Source of the DNA: Pyxicephalus adspersus
Taxonomy: Eukaryota; Chordata; Amphibia; Anura; Pyxicephalidae
Direction: 5' to 3'
Assembly: GCF_032062135.1 (NCBI RefSeq)
Contig: NC_092860.1
Location: 67,507,840-67,571,839 of the forward strand
Length of the DNA stretch: 64,000 bases
Position numbers and translations under genes: made by a program
The notes under the pieces: model-generated
The model's database searches: none
What the model saw: only the letters and a program-made list of their open reading frames with translations
Told to the model about the DNA's origin: nothing
Shown here: positions 34,881 to 48,010 of the stretch, piece by piece
Layout of the letters: every line of letters begins with the position of its first letter
How positions within the stretch are numbered: position 1 is the first letter of the stretch

Positions 34881-35220
34881 ATACATACATTTTGCGCACC
34901 ACACTTTGAGCATACTATAGGCTTCCTTTTTAATCAGTGTTATTAATAGATCTGTTTAAATAACTTATTTAGAAGAAAAAATGAGCAGCTCTACTTTCCA
35001 ATATTAGCCATCCCTCTGTGATACACTAAAAGGCAACAGATGCAAAATCTCATATTGATAATCCTTTGTTGCTTACAAAGTTACAAGATGTATCATGTTT
35101 CAACCCAAAGCTCAGATGCTGTTAGGTATTTTATTAGGGCATGACTTCTTTAAATTGCTAGCAAAAGATGAATTTATGATTACTTGGAGGGGCCATCTAT
35201 AAATGGTTGATTAACGCAAA
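34881..35220. other. No feature recognised
   Basis: AT-rich spacer between two DNA transposons. Nothing can be supported. Confidence 0.5.
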
Positions 35221-35222
35221 TA

Positions 35223-35577
35223 CAGGTTGACATCCAAAAATCCGGCCATCAATAGTCCGGTTCCTTCAGATTTCCGGCATGGATTTCGCAGGACATTTTT
35301 AAATTTACACTGTTTTCTGGAGGCGCCGTTTATGTTTTGATGGCGCTGTACCTGAATCAACTGTTGGGTCTTGCTTGCCTGTGCTTTTTTGCTCATTCCT
35401 TCTCATTTATTTGCTACTGTATAGCTCCATTATGGATTCAGCATCCATTTAAAGGACTGTACAAGCAGTATTTCCTGTTATATATATACAGTGTATATAA
35501 CTGTAAAAAATTCTGAACTTTCCAAAATCCAGCACTCATCAGGTCTGGAGGTTGCCAGATTTTTAAATGTCAACCTG
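35223..35577. mobile_element. pogo/Tigger-like MITE, TA-flanked
   Basis: A 355-bp element with terminal inverted repeats CAGGTTGACATCCAAAAATC (left) and CAGGTTGACATTTAAAAATC (right, inverted). It is flanked by TA on both sides (35,221-35,222 and 35,578-35,579). CAGGTTGA ends and a TA duplication are typical of the Tigger/pogo group. No transposase remains. Confidence 0.85.
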
Positions 35578-35612
35578 TAGTTGATTACACCCCAGTGTAA
35601 ATCTGCCAGTTG

Positions 35613-35626
35613 CCACTAGATGGCAC
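35613..35626 (+). promoter_or_regulatory. Candidate CTCF-binding core
   Basis: CCACTAGATGGCAC fits the vertebrate core CCACYAGRKGGCRS at all but the last base. It lies outside the neighbouring MITE. Occupancy cannot be judged from sequence. Confidence 0.35.
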
Positions 35627-38600
35627 CAATAGCCATATAGAGAACAATTGTAGGTAACTGTAGTTGTAGTTCCCTGAATGGTCTCTGTGTTTCTGCTTAA
35701 AAATGACAATACTACAATAAACCTCAAAACAAGGTTTTTTGAAGATGACTTAACATGATTTCAAGAGTGGTAAAAAAAAAAAAACATACCAAAGTTTATA
35801 TAATTATTGAAAAAATGCACGAACCAAAAAAAACCCCAAAACAAAACAGTTTATAACAGTTGTAGAAGTAAGGTTCTTTATATGTTGGTCAGTAAGTATA
35901 AGGTATTTGGTGGGTAAATTGCTGCAGCCTAATAAAGTGATCCACTTCATGGAAATATCTACTTCATCAGACTTTTCTTTCTAACCCATCACACAGTATA
36001 AAAGCAGTTCTTACCTTGGCAGTGCAGCTGTAGTGGGCTCTCTGATCCACCATTGTAAAAGTGTTTCATATTTGTGCATGCTTTTAAATAAATAATTCTT
36101 CAGCTATGCACATGCACCAAACCCAATGGAAATTCTACTTTTTATAAGTGGAAGTGTTAAACATTCCAGAAAATAGATCTTTAGCACCTTGTTTTTCTAA
36201 TTTTTGACACAATGAGGCTCAAAACCAGACTGATTTTACACAAAGGCTTACCATGCAATTTCACTGAATAAACAATGTAATTTGGAAGATGATATTGTAG
36301 ATCCAGAAGGTAGTTTTTTGTGCTAAAGGGGAGGATTGTGAATCAACAAGTCACCTTCAAATTCATCTTAATTCTTGTGGTTATTTTATTACCCTACTTA
36401 ATCCCAGTGTGGATTCATCTTCAGGTAACCTTCTCTTTTCCCTACAGGGCCTTTAGGCAAACTAAACAAGAATCAGCATGACAATGAAACTTAAAGGATA
36501 AATCAACTTATAATATGGTCACTTTCAGAGTAAATTCAAAAACTCTAAGCTGTCCACAAACAAGGAACTATATCTTTTTTTGAAATATAGTCGTTCTCTT
36601 TTCCATATATTGTTTTAGGAGCTTGGTAATAAGAGTGGAAAAATACCTGCACAAGCCTTTACAGCTCAAAGCACCAGAAATTTTGCTGAACACATTTGGG
36701 ATTCTAGGGTTACTGCATATATCAAAACAGAAGCTATTGCTAAGCAGTTTAGATTAAAATACTCACATCTCAACCCCTACCCTAAATCAGCCTTATAACA
36801 GTATAACATAAAAAAAACTTTTTATGATGAATGACAACAGATCTGCTCATGTCTATAGTTGAACACTTTCCATATTTAGGACAAAAAACTGGCTAATCGA
36901 AAAAAAAAAAAAAAAAAAAAAGAGAAGAAAAATCACGGTCTTTGGGCTGTTAGAAGGACCCCCTGATTTCAGATACTGACTACATTAATGATGCTATTAT
37001 TGCTGCTTTAATCCATGCAACAAATGCCTGTTTGTTACCCATGTGTTATTACTATCATCAAACTACTGCTTTCTTACTGCCACAATTAAATGTTTGTTTC
37101 CTAAGTAAAAAAACAAAGTATATATACAGTTGCCCATTTGGTGCAATTATGATGTATTATCAGCATATGTAGACATTTATTGCCTATGAACTTTCAATTT
37201 AGAAGAAGCAAGCATGTAACCTTCCAGGTTTCTCAAGCTATCTGCATTTGAGGCCAAGTCACATGATTCCTTTTTTTCCCATGGCATCATTATCGTAATC
37301 ATGGTAACATTTCTTTCCCTCCTTAAAATTTGTACAGTATTTTCTGCCCTCGTTATCCTTGCTCTTCCGTGGAGTCCACGGTGAACTTGCTGTTAGTAGG
37401 AGGTATGTAAATATCAAAATGTCTTGCATGTTTCCATGAGTGAATTGTAAACCTCCATAATTAAATGTACTGAAATCCCAGTTAACACTTCTTCTGTTCT
37501 AATTAACACCTTCCTGCTTTTTTCGTCTTAGCTGTTTCTTCTCTGCTGCTTTTTAATATTAATGGATATAAAATAATAATTACTTTTCTTGTGTTCACTT
37601 TTAGTAATTACTTTTTTCAAAAATGATAAATAATGTATGAATTATTAATCAATTATTTTTTTTATTTAGTATTCCATTGAAAGAAAATACGGATACGGTT
37701 TTTGTTATATGAAAATAAACATTATTTTAGTGTAATTTTAAACTGGACAAATTAAAGAATGAAATGCATATTTTATATATACTAAAACATTTTTTTACAC
37801 ATATAAAATATATTCTTTCTATAAAAATAGAAAATAAATTTATTTTTTTCAAGACCATATTGTCAATAGGTGCCAAAAAATAGTTTATATTTTGCTCTGT
37901 TTTATTAGGTAATGGTAAAGCTATCTTCAAGGCGAAAATGTAAAGAAGTATGGGAGCTAAAGTGGTCCAGTAATCATTATTATCAAGCAGCTATTGACCC
38001 TTGTTGTGATATCATGCAAATCCTTTCATATATACCAAATGGTTATTGTTCCTTTCAGTGGTAAATTTTAACAGCTAGTGAAATTTTATTTTTGTGGAAC
38101 ATAAATACTTTTAACATCTTTTAACAAACTTTCACTTTCCAGCACTAAGGCCCCAAGCTTGGGCACTATCTGTTTTGTATGTTCTCCCTGTGTTTGTGTG
38201 TGCTTTCCCATGGTTCTCCAATTTTCTCCTATATCTCATAATAGTTGTTGGCATACTAACTGAGTTTCTTCTAAATATGTGTAATATGCTGTGTAATTTG
38301 AGGATGATTTGGAAATGTAAAAATATGTTAATAAAAGTAGTCTTTTTATTTAGTTAAACTAGTTTCCTGAAATAAAATTGTGAGTTTTTAAATTCAATTA
38401 AATATAAGTGAAAGACATCAATTCCAAATAGAATCTAGCAATTTAAAATAATGGGGGGGTATTTATCTAATGTTTCAGCATACTTGCAAAAGTTAAAAAA
38501 AAAATTGAATGTCTTTAATATGAGCAAATTTCTAAACTTTACCTGGGTAAATAAATTTATTTAGTGAATTCTGTTTGTTTCAATATTGGTATTCAAATTA

Positions 38601-40339
38601 AGTTAGAATGTGTTATTTATTTACCATGGTATTGTATGGATTTCTCCAGCAAACATAAGGATTATTGCATAAGAGAAAATACCATTTTATCAGAGGAGAA
38701 AAATATCAAGATATTCTATCAGAATAGAAAACACACATTTTCCCCTATTCACGCAATAGCCAAAGACTGGCCCATCCACACAGACACAGGTATCTGCAGT
38801 AGTCCTATCAATGATCTATGATTATTGTTCCTACTGTAACTGAATTTTGATGATAAGCCTATGCATGTAAAAGTATGCAGTTAGGGAATTCCTTTTATTA
38901 CCTTCTGGATCATGTGATTAGCAGTAAAAGATGCTATATATATAGGAAAGATGGGACATCTGGGATTTCTGCAACAGTGTAACATTTTAACCTCATTCAG
39001 CTTTTCATCACTAGCATAAGAGGTTAAGTATGTATGGCTGAAGGCATCTCGTAAGTCGATGAGAGTTCCAAGTAACAGTCTATATGCAATGTCTTGGAAA
39101 ATCTAAAAAAAAATGTAAGCACATTAAAAGTTAAAAGCTTGGTCTCATCAGAAACAACCTGGGGTTTCAAGGCAGGGAGTGCCAAGTGTGGGCTTTTGAA
39201 CTCCAGAGCTGTACAGTTTGTTCTTTAAATTTATAAAACTATTTAATTGAAAAGGACTATTAAAATCTTGTCAAAAGGCCCCATGTTTTTACACAAGGAA
39301 CAAAGATTTTATCATGTCTTGCCCTGAAAAAAATCCAAATGTAAAAATCTTGTCATCCAGAAAACTCTGCCCTTCTAACTGTAATGGATAGTTTAGTAGG
39401 AGATGGAGACTTTAAAGACAAGAAAAAAAGAATTTTTTGAGGACCGCTTGCCACTACCACAGTCAGACTTTGGGAAAGTGGAGTAAGGTAAGTAATTTGT
39501 CTTTTTGATCTCCTCTAAAGTAAACAAGCATTATATTCTGCAAATGTGCTACAGATACCTACATTTCCTTTTTTGCTTTGTCCTGGGTTTTAATTTAACA
39601 TTATTTTTTATAATTTCAATTGATTCTTAATTTTAAGCAGGTTTGCCACTCTGCCTAAGTGCACTGCAGTGGAATGAAAAATGTTGGAGGTAGTGTGGCT
39701 GTCAGCATTGTCACGGATTCAGAAGACTTTAGTTTGGTAGCACTTAGACACACCTAGGCATGCCCACTGCATTTTGAAAGGGCTTATTTGCTAAAACTCT
39801 CCCATTAGAAGCTATTATGAGTGGGAGTGAGTGAGGCAAAAATAAAGGAGGATTTGGCTCAGTCAGGAAAGGTAAAAGAAGACTGGTATAAATTTTATGA
39901 GCATTTTACATCACACAGTAACTGGATTTGGTATTAATCTGTTTTACATGGGCCTTTAGTTTAGTACTTTAAAGAGCAAAACATCCTTAAACTGTACAAA
40001 ATACTTCTAAACAAAGGTTACAAATGTTAACATGTTGAAGTGCCCTTAATTTTCAACGGCAGACCAACATACTTAGGGATAGGTTTTTGTTTGCATCAGA
40101 TGGGTTTTGCACTTCCATACAAGTTTATAGAAATAAAGCAGGACAAATGCATGTTAAATTACTTGTCAATGTAGCATTTCAATGTGATGACATCACAAGC
40201 CCAAAGCCTATTGACACACCCTAATGGAAAAGGTGCAGATGATAACACAATAGATTGATGTACCTACCCCTATGACATTGTAAAACTTGTGAATATTAAC
40301 ATGCCATAATTCTCCCTATTCTGAAGATACCCTCTTTAG
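35627..40339. other. Long AT-rich stretch without recognised genes
   Basis: No coding region, RNA gene or paired terminal repeat was found over 4.7 kb. A run of about 22 A sits at 36,900. The part around 36,960-37,720 lacks repeat hallmarks and could be unique or conserved non-coding DNA. The open frames here (for example 38,564-38,821) have no motifs. Confidence 0.4.
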
Positions 40340-41335
40340 ACCCCACCCTACCATCTATATGCTGATGACACTCAAATCTATCTGTCCACCCCTGACCTGT
40401 CTTCCCTCAGTCCTGGATAAGATTTCATGCTGCATTTCATGCTGCCTTTCAGCCATCTCGTCAAGGATGGCTGACAGATTTCTGAAACTCAACCTGGATA
40501 AAACCAAACTCATCATCATCCCCCCCTCAAATTCCAAATCTCCCCCTGACATATTTCTAACTGTTAACAACATTGTTATTTGTCCCTTCTCTTAGTCACA
40601 TTGCCTTGGTGTCACCATCAATTCTACCCTCTCATTTACCCCTCAATTTCAGAACATTTCCAGGTCCTGTCACTTTTACTTGCATAACATCTCCAAAATC
40701 CGCCCCTACCTGCCCCCAGAGACTACCCAACTCCTGTACATGCTCTCATCATCTCTTGTCTGGACTACTGAAACATCCTCCTCTCTTATTCCACTAACCT
40801 GACTCTCTCCTCTACAATCTAATATGAATGCTGCAGCTAGATTCATCCATCCTTCCCACCGCTCCTCTTCTGCTACATCTCTTTGTAGTTCTCTTAATCA
40901 CATGGCTTACATTTCACCTTAGAATCAAATTCAGGCTCCTGTGCTTTGTGTTCAAATCTCTCCACAGCTCTTGTCCCACTTACCTTTCTGACTTAGAAAT
41001 ATACTCCCCCAGCCGCTCTCTTTGCTTCGCCAGTGACCTGCTACTGACTTTGTCACTCGTAACCTCTTCACAGGCACAGCTCCAAGACCTTTCTAGAGCT
41101 GCCCTGACTCTCTGGAATGGTCTTCCCTGCTCTATTCAGCTTGCTCCTACTTTCTGCTCATTTAAAAGAGCACTCAAAACCCATAACGTGCCTACCCGTC
41201 TTCTTTTGTCTTTAATAACCCTCACTACTTCTCTCCATTACATATCTCCCCTCCTCTATTTAATGTACAGCGCTGCTTAATATTTTGGAGCTATATAAAT
41301 TTTGTTTATGAATAATAATATTAATAATACCAATA
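40340..41335 (+). mobile_element. L2-type LINE, 3' half
   Basis: The plus strand carries the end of an L2-clade ORF2. It starts with YADDTQIYLS (catalytic YADD at 40,358-40,369), followed by LKLNLDKTKLIIIP, both typical of the L2/CR1 group. A frame at 40,828-41,280 has LRIKFRLLCFVFKSLHSSCP, then CPTYLSDLE and LSRAALTLWNGLP, the L2 C-terminal blocks. Stops and frameshifts separate the pieces. The 3' end reads TTTAATGTACAGCGCTGC, TATTTTGGAGCTATATAAA and an AAT-rich tail. The 5' half is missing, as expected from incomplete reverse transcription. Confidence 0.9.
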
Positions 41336-43189
41336 ATTTAATTATAGGATCTATTTTTTCTTTGGAAAATGAGAATCATTGTTCCAGTGAAAGCTGGAGA
41401 TGATTATTTTTTGAAATATAAAAAATTAATTTTAGCTGTACTTTAAGTAGATCATTTATGGGACTAAGTTGTGCTTGAGTAAATAACTTTTCAGCTTCTC
41501 TTGTCATTTTTTATTTCTAATATACACAAGTTATTTATTTCTATAGCTGCTGTTACTGACCTGATAGTCCAAATACAATCACCTGCTAACTAGAAACACA
41601 TGTCTGGTAAGGCAGTTCAAACCAGGTTTCCAGCACAAATGAAAACCCTTTCTCCAAACATCTTGCCTGTGTTTTAATCTTGTTTTAGAGATCAGGGTGT
41701 GAGTTATAGATAGATTACATTGAATAAATTGACATTTCTGTTCAGCTCATTTGGCGGCCTTGCATTTTTTATCAGGACTAGTAAGAAAAAATATCTGAAA
41801 AAAATAAATGACCAACAAGCTGATGTGTATAAATTAAAAACAAAAAAACTTTTAGGTTCTTGCAAAAGATTTTAAGTGCCAAGAATTAAAGGAAACTACA
41901 GACATGTGGCTTTTTAATGATTATTTTTTAAGGCTTAAAATGTGAGTATTTGTAATTTGTTTTTTTCTGTGTTTTTATTTCTTTATTATTTCTACCCTGT
42001 GTTTCTGCCAGTAAACCACTTCCTGTTCTCCTTACATCTCTATACTGTGGGGCGATCCTGTAATTTGCAGGTAAGTGCTAAATGATAACAGTAGAGAAGA
42101 GACAAAAAGTACACAAAAAGGTATACGCTTGCATATTGGTATATTTTGAATGTAGATGTAACAAAAAGTTTCCAATGTTATATTTTAAAGGGTTTGAACA
42201 AACTTTAATTATAGGTTAAAGATTCGGTTTATTTAAAATGTTAGGTTAAAGTAGAACCAGGTAAACAGCAAAATACACAGATAAAAAACATTTAAGGGGA
42301 CAATGCTAATTGTCAAAGAATTTGCATTTCTTTGTATTAAGTCCAGAAAATTACCTGCATTTGTCACACAACACAGCCCTGCTCAGCATGGCAGAGTACT
42401 TGATTTTTCTGCTGCGATTTAGTAACACTAGTATGTCTTGTTCTGCCCCCAGTCTGGTTCAGGATAGCCTGTTATTATTTCATTTTAATCTTTCTACCTA
42501 TTAGCATGCTACTTCCATGGCAGCACAGGTGACTGACAGTACTAACACTGTTTACATTTAATTTAAAAAGATGTATTATTCTATACAGTGTTTTTCTGTC
42601 TCCTTGGTGTTTGGATTAGGACCAATTTGTATTAGATTATGGATTAATACTCAATTTTTGGGTTGGATTAAGGTAAAGGTGTTAAGGGTAGAGTACATGC
42701 TAAGGACTAGTGTTATATCTTAGGTTTGAGGTCAGGGTGATTTGTACATTAAGTGTGTAATGCTCATACATTCCATGCCAAATTCTACTGTAAAAGGCTG
42801 GTGGTGGAAGAAATGAGCAAAATATATGTCATCCAAATTTAAATTGGTATAGGAAATGGAAAATGGCCGTGTAACATAATGGCCATTAAAATAGAACCAA
42901 ACTGGTGGGCATAGTCAGCTAATGGCTGAGTGAGCAGCACTTTCTGGAAGCTTCTGCACCCAAACGGTGAAAATCTTGAAAAATCAACATTCTGGTGCCT
43001 AATTACCATGTAATGTGACCCAAATCCCAGGTCACGCAGATAGGGGGATCGGTGGGAGGCAAGTCATCAACTGAACTGAACGCTGGATTGTTTTTTGGGA
43101 GCGGACGTACAGCCCGCGGCAAGGCCGCAAAGCTGTGTCCCTAGTTAGATGACGAGGCTGCTGCTCTTGCTTTTGGTTACAGATGAGTA
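41336..43189. other. No gene recognised
   Basis: AT-rich sequence. The last 160 bases (43,030-43,189) are GC-rich and may be the 5' untranslated part of the L1 relic that follows. Confidence 0.45.
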
Positions 43190-46160
43190 GGGCACAATAC
43201 CACAGCCTCAAAAGTAAGGTGCCCCCCACAGCTGCAAGACTTGAGGACAGGGCAGCACAACAACAGTCCCAGTCTACATCTTCACAAGCCTCCTAGGCCC
43301 TGTAACATCCAGCCAGCCACCCTACACAGGAGCTTACAGGCTTCCCTATCCTCAGCCTCTGCATCCCACTTACCATGAAGGAATCCTCCTGCTCCAGTGC
43401 TCCATCCTTCACACATGCCTGGGATTGGAAAGCTCACCTCTGGGTCCTACCTACTAGACAAGATATGGAACATAGCATTGGCTGCCTTGAGACAAGCTGC
43501 AAGACAGAGTCCCAAGTAATGCAATGCTTCCTGCAACACGCCATTTTACAACATACTTCTACAGAGTTTTCTACACAATTATCATCTTGCAAGGAGACGC
43601 TGACCGATCACTAAGCACAGATTAACCCACTTTACTTACTCCATGACAACGCTGGAAACCGCAACCACAGGAACAACATTTATATCCAGGGTTACCTGAA
43701 ACCGTGCCCATAACAGGACTTATCACTGCAGCTTACTCTATCTTTGTTAAACTATCGTCTATACTGTCTGACTTGAACATAGAATTTGACCAGGTTCATA
43801 AAACCCTAGGTCCACAAAATAAGGATCCACAGTGGCAACAGGATGTCATCAGTAGAATCCACTTCTACCAGACCAAAGAAAACAATATATGCAAGGATTG
43901 CGACCCAAAATCTATTGAATATGCAGGAGCAGAACTTCAACTGCTACCTGACCTCCAAACGTATTCTGGATCAACGTCGGACCCTATCACTGGGGTTACC
44001 CTTTCCACCTAATTATCTGTAAAGACAGAAAACACTACATTCTATGGGAACCATCAAGTCTTCTACAACTTCTCACAGATCTATACCTTCCTGATGTTGA
44101 GCTCCGCGACTGGCCCACTTTGACATAATTTCTGGCATTGCCAATGCACCCTCCTTGCTCAGAACCCACTGCATCATCCACTTCTATCATTTTTCGTGGC
44201 AATCATAAAAAAACTGGGACATGCTTAACCTAGTATCTCCATATATGTTTCTACATCTTTCCTGTTTCTACAAGTTGATATAATTGGCAGAAATGGCCTT
44301 TACAATGCCCGATACCTGTTACCCACCTTCCCGCTACCCCTGGATTATCGCATCCATATTGTTTACGTGATTGGATATCCCCAGTTATCCTACTCTCGTT
44401 GCACGGTACGATCTGTTGGGGGTCAATGTCACCAACCACGCTCCTAACTCTCTGCACACAACTACAGCTTCCCAAGGATCGGATAGGACCCTTGAAACAC
44501 TGCCTGTTTTTTCCCTCACATCTACCAGATTTGCCACACTGCATGCTGCTAGGACACCAGGATTTCCTTATCTCCAGGACCTACACCTGGGACTGAGAAC
44601 CCAGATAACCACTTATTTAACACTCTTCAAGGGTACCTATATCCAGGTTACCACTTTCACCCCTGCCCCCACTTAGGCTCATGTTTCCTCCTCAGGGCTC
44701 CCCTACACAGCTTCTGATTGCACTACATATGACCACACTACACAGTAATAATGGAATTGCTGCTGCTACATGGGAGGTGCAAGCTCTTTGATTCTGGTCC
44801 ATACTACAATTTAGGCATAATCGTAGCTTTACAGTGCGAGAGGAGTCCCAGAGGTGCTTTTGGGGTAGATCATTCTCTCAAATACATTACAGCACTACAT
44901 ATGAATAGCATAGAGTTACACATCTGGACAAAAATTCACTCTGTTTAGAGATATGCAGGCACTCTCACCAATACTCCTTTTCCTTACAGGAATAAATAGA
45001 TTCCACTGACTTACCAACATTGCAGTGGGACATCATCTCTCACTTAAACACAACCTTCACAGAGGCCATTAAGACCACACCGTCAAAAGTTCTGGCCCTG
45101 ACGGGTTTACGGCAAAGTTCTAAAAACTACACTCTCTTTATCTAATACCGTTTTTGACAAAGGTTTCTTCATCCATATCTGAGGACACCCTGTTCCCTTC
45201 TCAAAGTCTGGAAGCCCTCATCATTGTTCTACTCAAACCACTTGGTCTGTTCCAACTATAGACCTATTTGCTAATTAACATTGATGTAAAAATTTTCTAC
45301 AAATTAATAGCGAATCACTTTCCCCCATACATGTTCTCCTTAATTCATTCCAACCAGGTTGGCTTTATCTATGGATGAGAGGCAAGGCATAACACCCTTA
45401 AGACAATCCTGACACAAGCTGCCAAATCCTTGAAAATCTCCATGTGTTTCCTGTCAGTGGACGCCGAAAAGGCCATCAACAGGGTGAATTGAGTGTTCAT
45501 GTATTTTTTTAGGTTGTGAAACCGTGATGTGCAAGGTATACAGTTAGGTGACCCCCAGAAGTCTATATTACCTCACCTCACACCTACCCACCCAAGTAAA
45601 CTTCTACTGGATCTACTAAAATACAACTCCCTACTTTTGTCCTGGTTACCCCATACCTGCGTAACAATACAGAAACCTTCTAGGACGTTCCTATGGAAAT
45701 TGAAACGTCCACGCATAGCTCTCTGATTGTTAACCAAACCAAAAAATAGGAGGTGCTGAGTGCCTGATATCATATCCTATTACCGTGCATAAGTTCTAAT
45801 CCGGCTTGTGGATCTCCGTTCAATACCATGGGTGAACAGCTATGGAACAACCTTCTCCGAACCGGTAAATTGTCTACTAAGCTGGATCCCATGCCCCTCT
45901 TTTTGACAACCCCGTGTTCCCGCTGGCAGTTGGCACAGAATGCTTCCTACTCTGGACTGCTGAGGAGGATAGGCACCTCTGCAACATACTACAAAAAGGG
46001 GCGACTCCCCCTTTTTCCTCTCTTAATATCCAAGAATGTGAAAAACTAGCTCCCTGATTTCTTTTACTAATTGGGTGGGAGATACATTTCTGATACCACA
46101 TACCTGAAGATTTAATTACATCATCTACAATATCAAATGAGAAGATAAAAAAAAAAAATG
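43190..46160 (+). mobile_element. L1-type LINE relic with ORF1 and ORF2 pieces
   Basis: Both open reading frames of an L1 element are traceable on the plus strand. The ORF1 C-terminal domain lies at 43,780-44,130: FDQVHKTLGPQNKDPQW, DVISRIHFYQTKE, then, after a frameshift, WGYPFHLIICKDRKHYILWE-like sequence. ORF2 pieces follow: SGPDGFTAKF (45,090-45,119), YRPICLLNIDVKIFYKLIAN and HSNQVGFIYG (about 45,255-45,380), FLSVDAEKAINRV (45,447-45,485; motif A), and TFLWKLKRPRIAL (about 45,683-45,725). Between motif A and the last block the catalytic core is deleted. The element ends near an A-run at 46,147-46,158. Confidence 0.88.
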
Positions 46161-47469
46161 ACACACACCAAAGTAAATTTCATAGTACAATCATTTTGTC
46201 TTTAATGTTAAAACCTCAAGCCACTTGCACTTACTTATATTTTCAAAGGGATTTTTTTCACTCTTTAGATTCACCCGTGTTTGAATTATTTAACTTTCCC
46301 ACATTCATCATAGTCATCTTTATACTGCTGATATAAATTACCATAATAATCTCAAATTAAACAACCAATTATAATTTCATATCACCAAATTGTGCAATGA
46401 ATCTAAAAAGAAAAAACACATATATACTTAATGCAGTGTATGCATGGATCTCGTTAGCTAGTTAAGGTGCAATCATTAGCAACCTGCAAACAAAAACTCA
46501 CAAATATACCATTATTTGCAGCTAAAATTCACCAAGTGTGAGTGCATTGCAATACTATATCATCAACTGTAAACATGATATTTTGAGCCCATATGACTTT
46601 AAACTAAATGTATTTCTATATTATATATACTCCACTTATAACACTGATTCCCCAACAATCTATCAAACATGCAATATTTCATATGGAATATTCTTCAAAC
46701 TGTTAAAATACCATTACCTTTAATAAACAAAATCTTAACTACCAATGTTGCTTAATGACCGCAATCATTCTCAATCTCCACAATCAATATATGGAAAACT
46801 CTTTGTCCATCCTAATTGCTTCCATTAAATGGAACCACAATCCTAAAAAAAACTTTTTAACCATCTTAAATACTACTATTCCTAAAATATAAAGCAGTGT
46901 GCTTACCTTAATTGTCAACTAGCATGTTTAATGACCATCCTTTACCTTCCCCCCCTGTTCTTACCAGCTTTTTTATGAATCTGATCCTGTGTCCGACGTG
47001 CTGCGCTCGTGTGCTTCTTGATGACAGTTTCACACATATGACGCCATTTCTTGAACCGCAAGCTGGCTCGAACCGCATGCTTCCTGCCTGGTGTTTGAAC
47101 TGATGATCTGGATTATTCACAGTCCAACAGGAGAATGACACAAATAGGCTGTCATACTTACCTGTTCCTCACTAAAACACAGGAATCTCTCCCCTGCGCA
47201 TGTGGGCAGTTCTGTTGCTGGGCGTCTCTCTGTTTCCAGGCTTTATCGACTCCGTCCATGCCGCTGGCCAATCAGGAAGTAGCCCCTTACCGAGCCCTGG
47301 CTATTTAGCTAGCTCACAGACTCCATTCTGTGTTCTTCTGTTGCTTTCAGCAACTTTTTTCTACCCCGAGTCACATTTGGGGTTACCGCTAGGGAGGTCA
47401 GTAAAGAAAATTTGCTCTCTTAAAATGTAATGTTTTTATCTTTTCTGTTTTTGCTTCTTGTTTACAGCT
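46161..47469. other. No gene recognised
   Basis: AT-rich to about 46,900, then a GC-richer part (46,950-47,400) that looks like a worn dispersed repeat. A frame at 47,200 begins with a hydrophobic leader-like stretch, but it has no further support. Confidence 0.4.
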
Positions 47470-48010
47470 TACATTAAATGAAATCATATTATGGTCACTG
47501 CTACACAGATTCTCTTGTATATGCACATTTGTTAAGCTCTGCATTGTTAGAAAGAACAAGGTCCAGCAGAGTATCATTTCCAGTTGGGGCTTCTATAAAC
47601 TGTACCATAAAATTATCTTGTATTAAATTCACAAATGTCCTCCCTTTTGCTGTTCCTGTAGTGCCATTACTCCAGTCAATGTCAGGGTAGTTGAAATCTC
47701 ACATGTTTAAAAAACTCACTTTTTGCTGCTTTTTCTATCTGTGCTAGTAGTTGATTTTCTATTCTTCCTTAGCACCGGGGGGGCCTGTCCTGTGTTGCGC
47801 ATGGCACAGGCAATATTCCAGAGAATATAACCAAGACAGCTGGGTCCTGTCCAGCCCCTCCCAGTAATTTGTCCAATCTGTCCACCACATGCCGAACCCT
47901 GGCACCAGGGAGACAGCAAACCATTCGGTTGAAGGGGTCCGGACGACAAACTTTTCTATCCGTCCTCCTGATCATTGAATCCCTGTCATACACATGACAG
48001 AAACAAAACA
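47470..48010 (-). pseudogene. CR1-type LINE 5' part: ORF1 esterase-like and ORF2 endonuclease pieces
   Basis: From 48,010 down to 47,770 the minus strand reads DSMIRRTDRKVCRPDP, MVCCLPGARVRHVVDRL and then VIFSGILPVP. I associate this with the SGNH esterase-like ORF1 protein of CR1-group LINEs. The middle of that domain is missing. From about 47,770 down to 47,470 comes the ORF2 endonuclease, with DFNYPDIDWSNG (47,698-47,664), NFMVQFIEAPTGNDTLLDL-like sequence and flanking matches. The start of the endonuclease is lost. The relic therefore joins ORF1 to mid-endonuclease through internal deletions. The reverse transcriptase is absent. Confidence 0.8.

Noticed and set aside
36899..36922. A22 run as the tail of a processed pseudogene
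   Set aside because: No coding or SINE body precedes it on either strand, and no target duplication is evident.
47200..47430. 76-residue frame with a signal-peptide-like start
   Set aside because: It lies in a GC-richer, repeat-like stretch, has no splice sites or family motifs, and the hydrophobic start can arise by chance.
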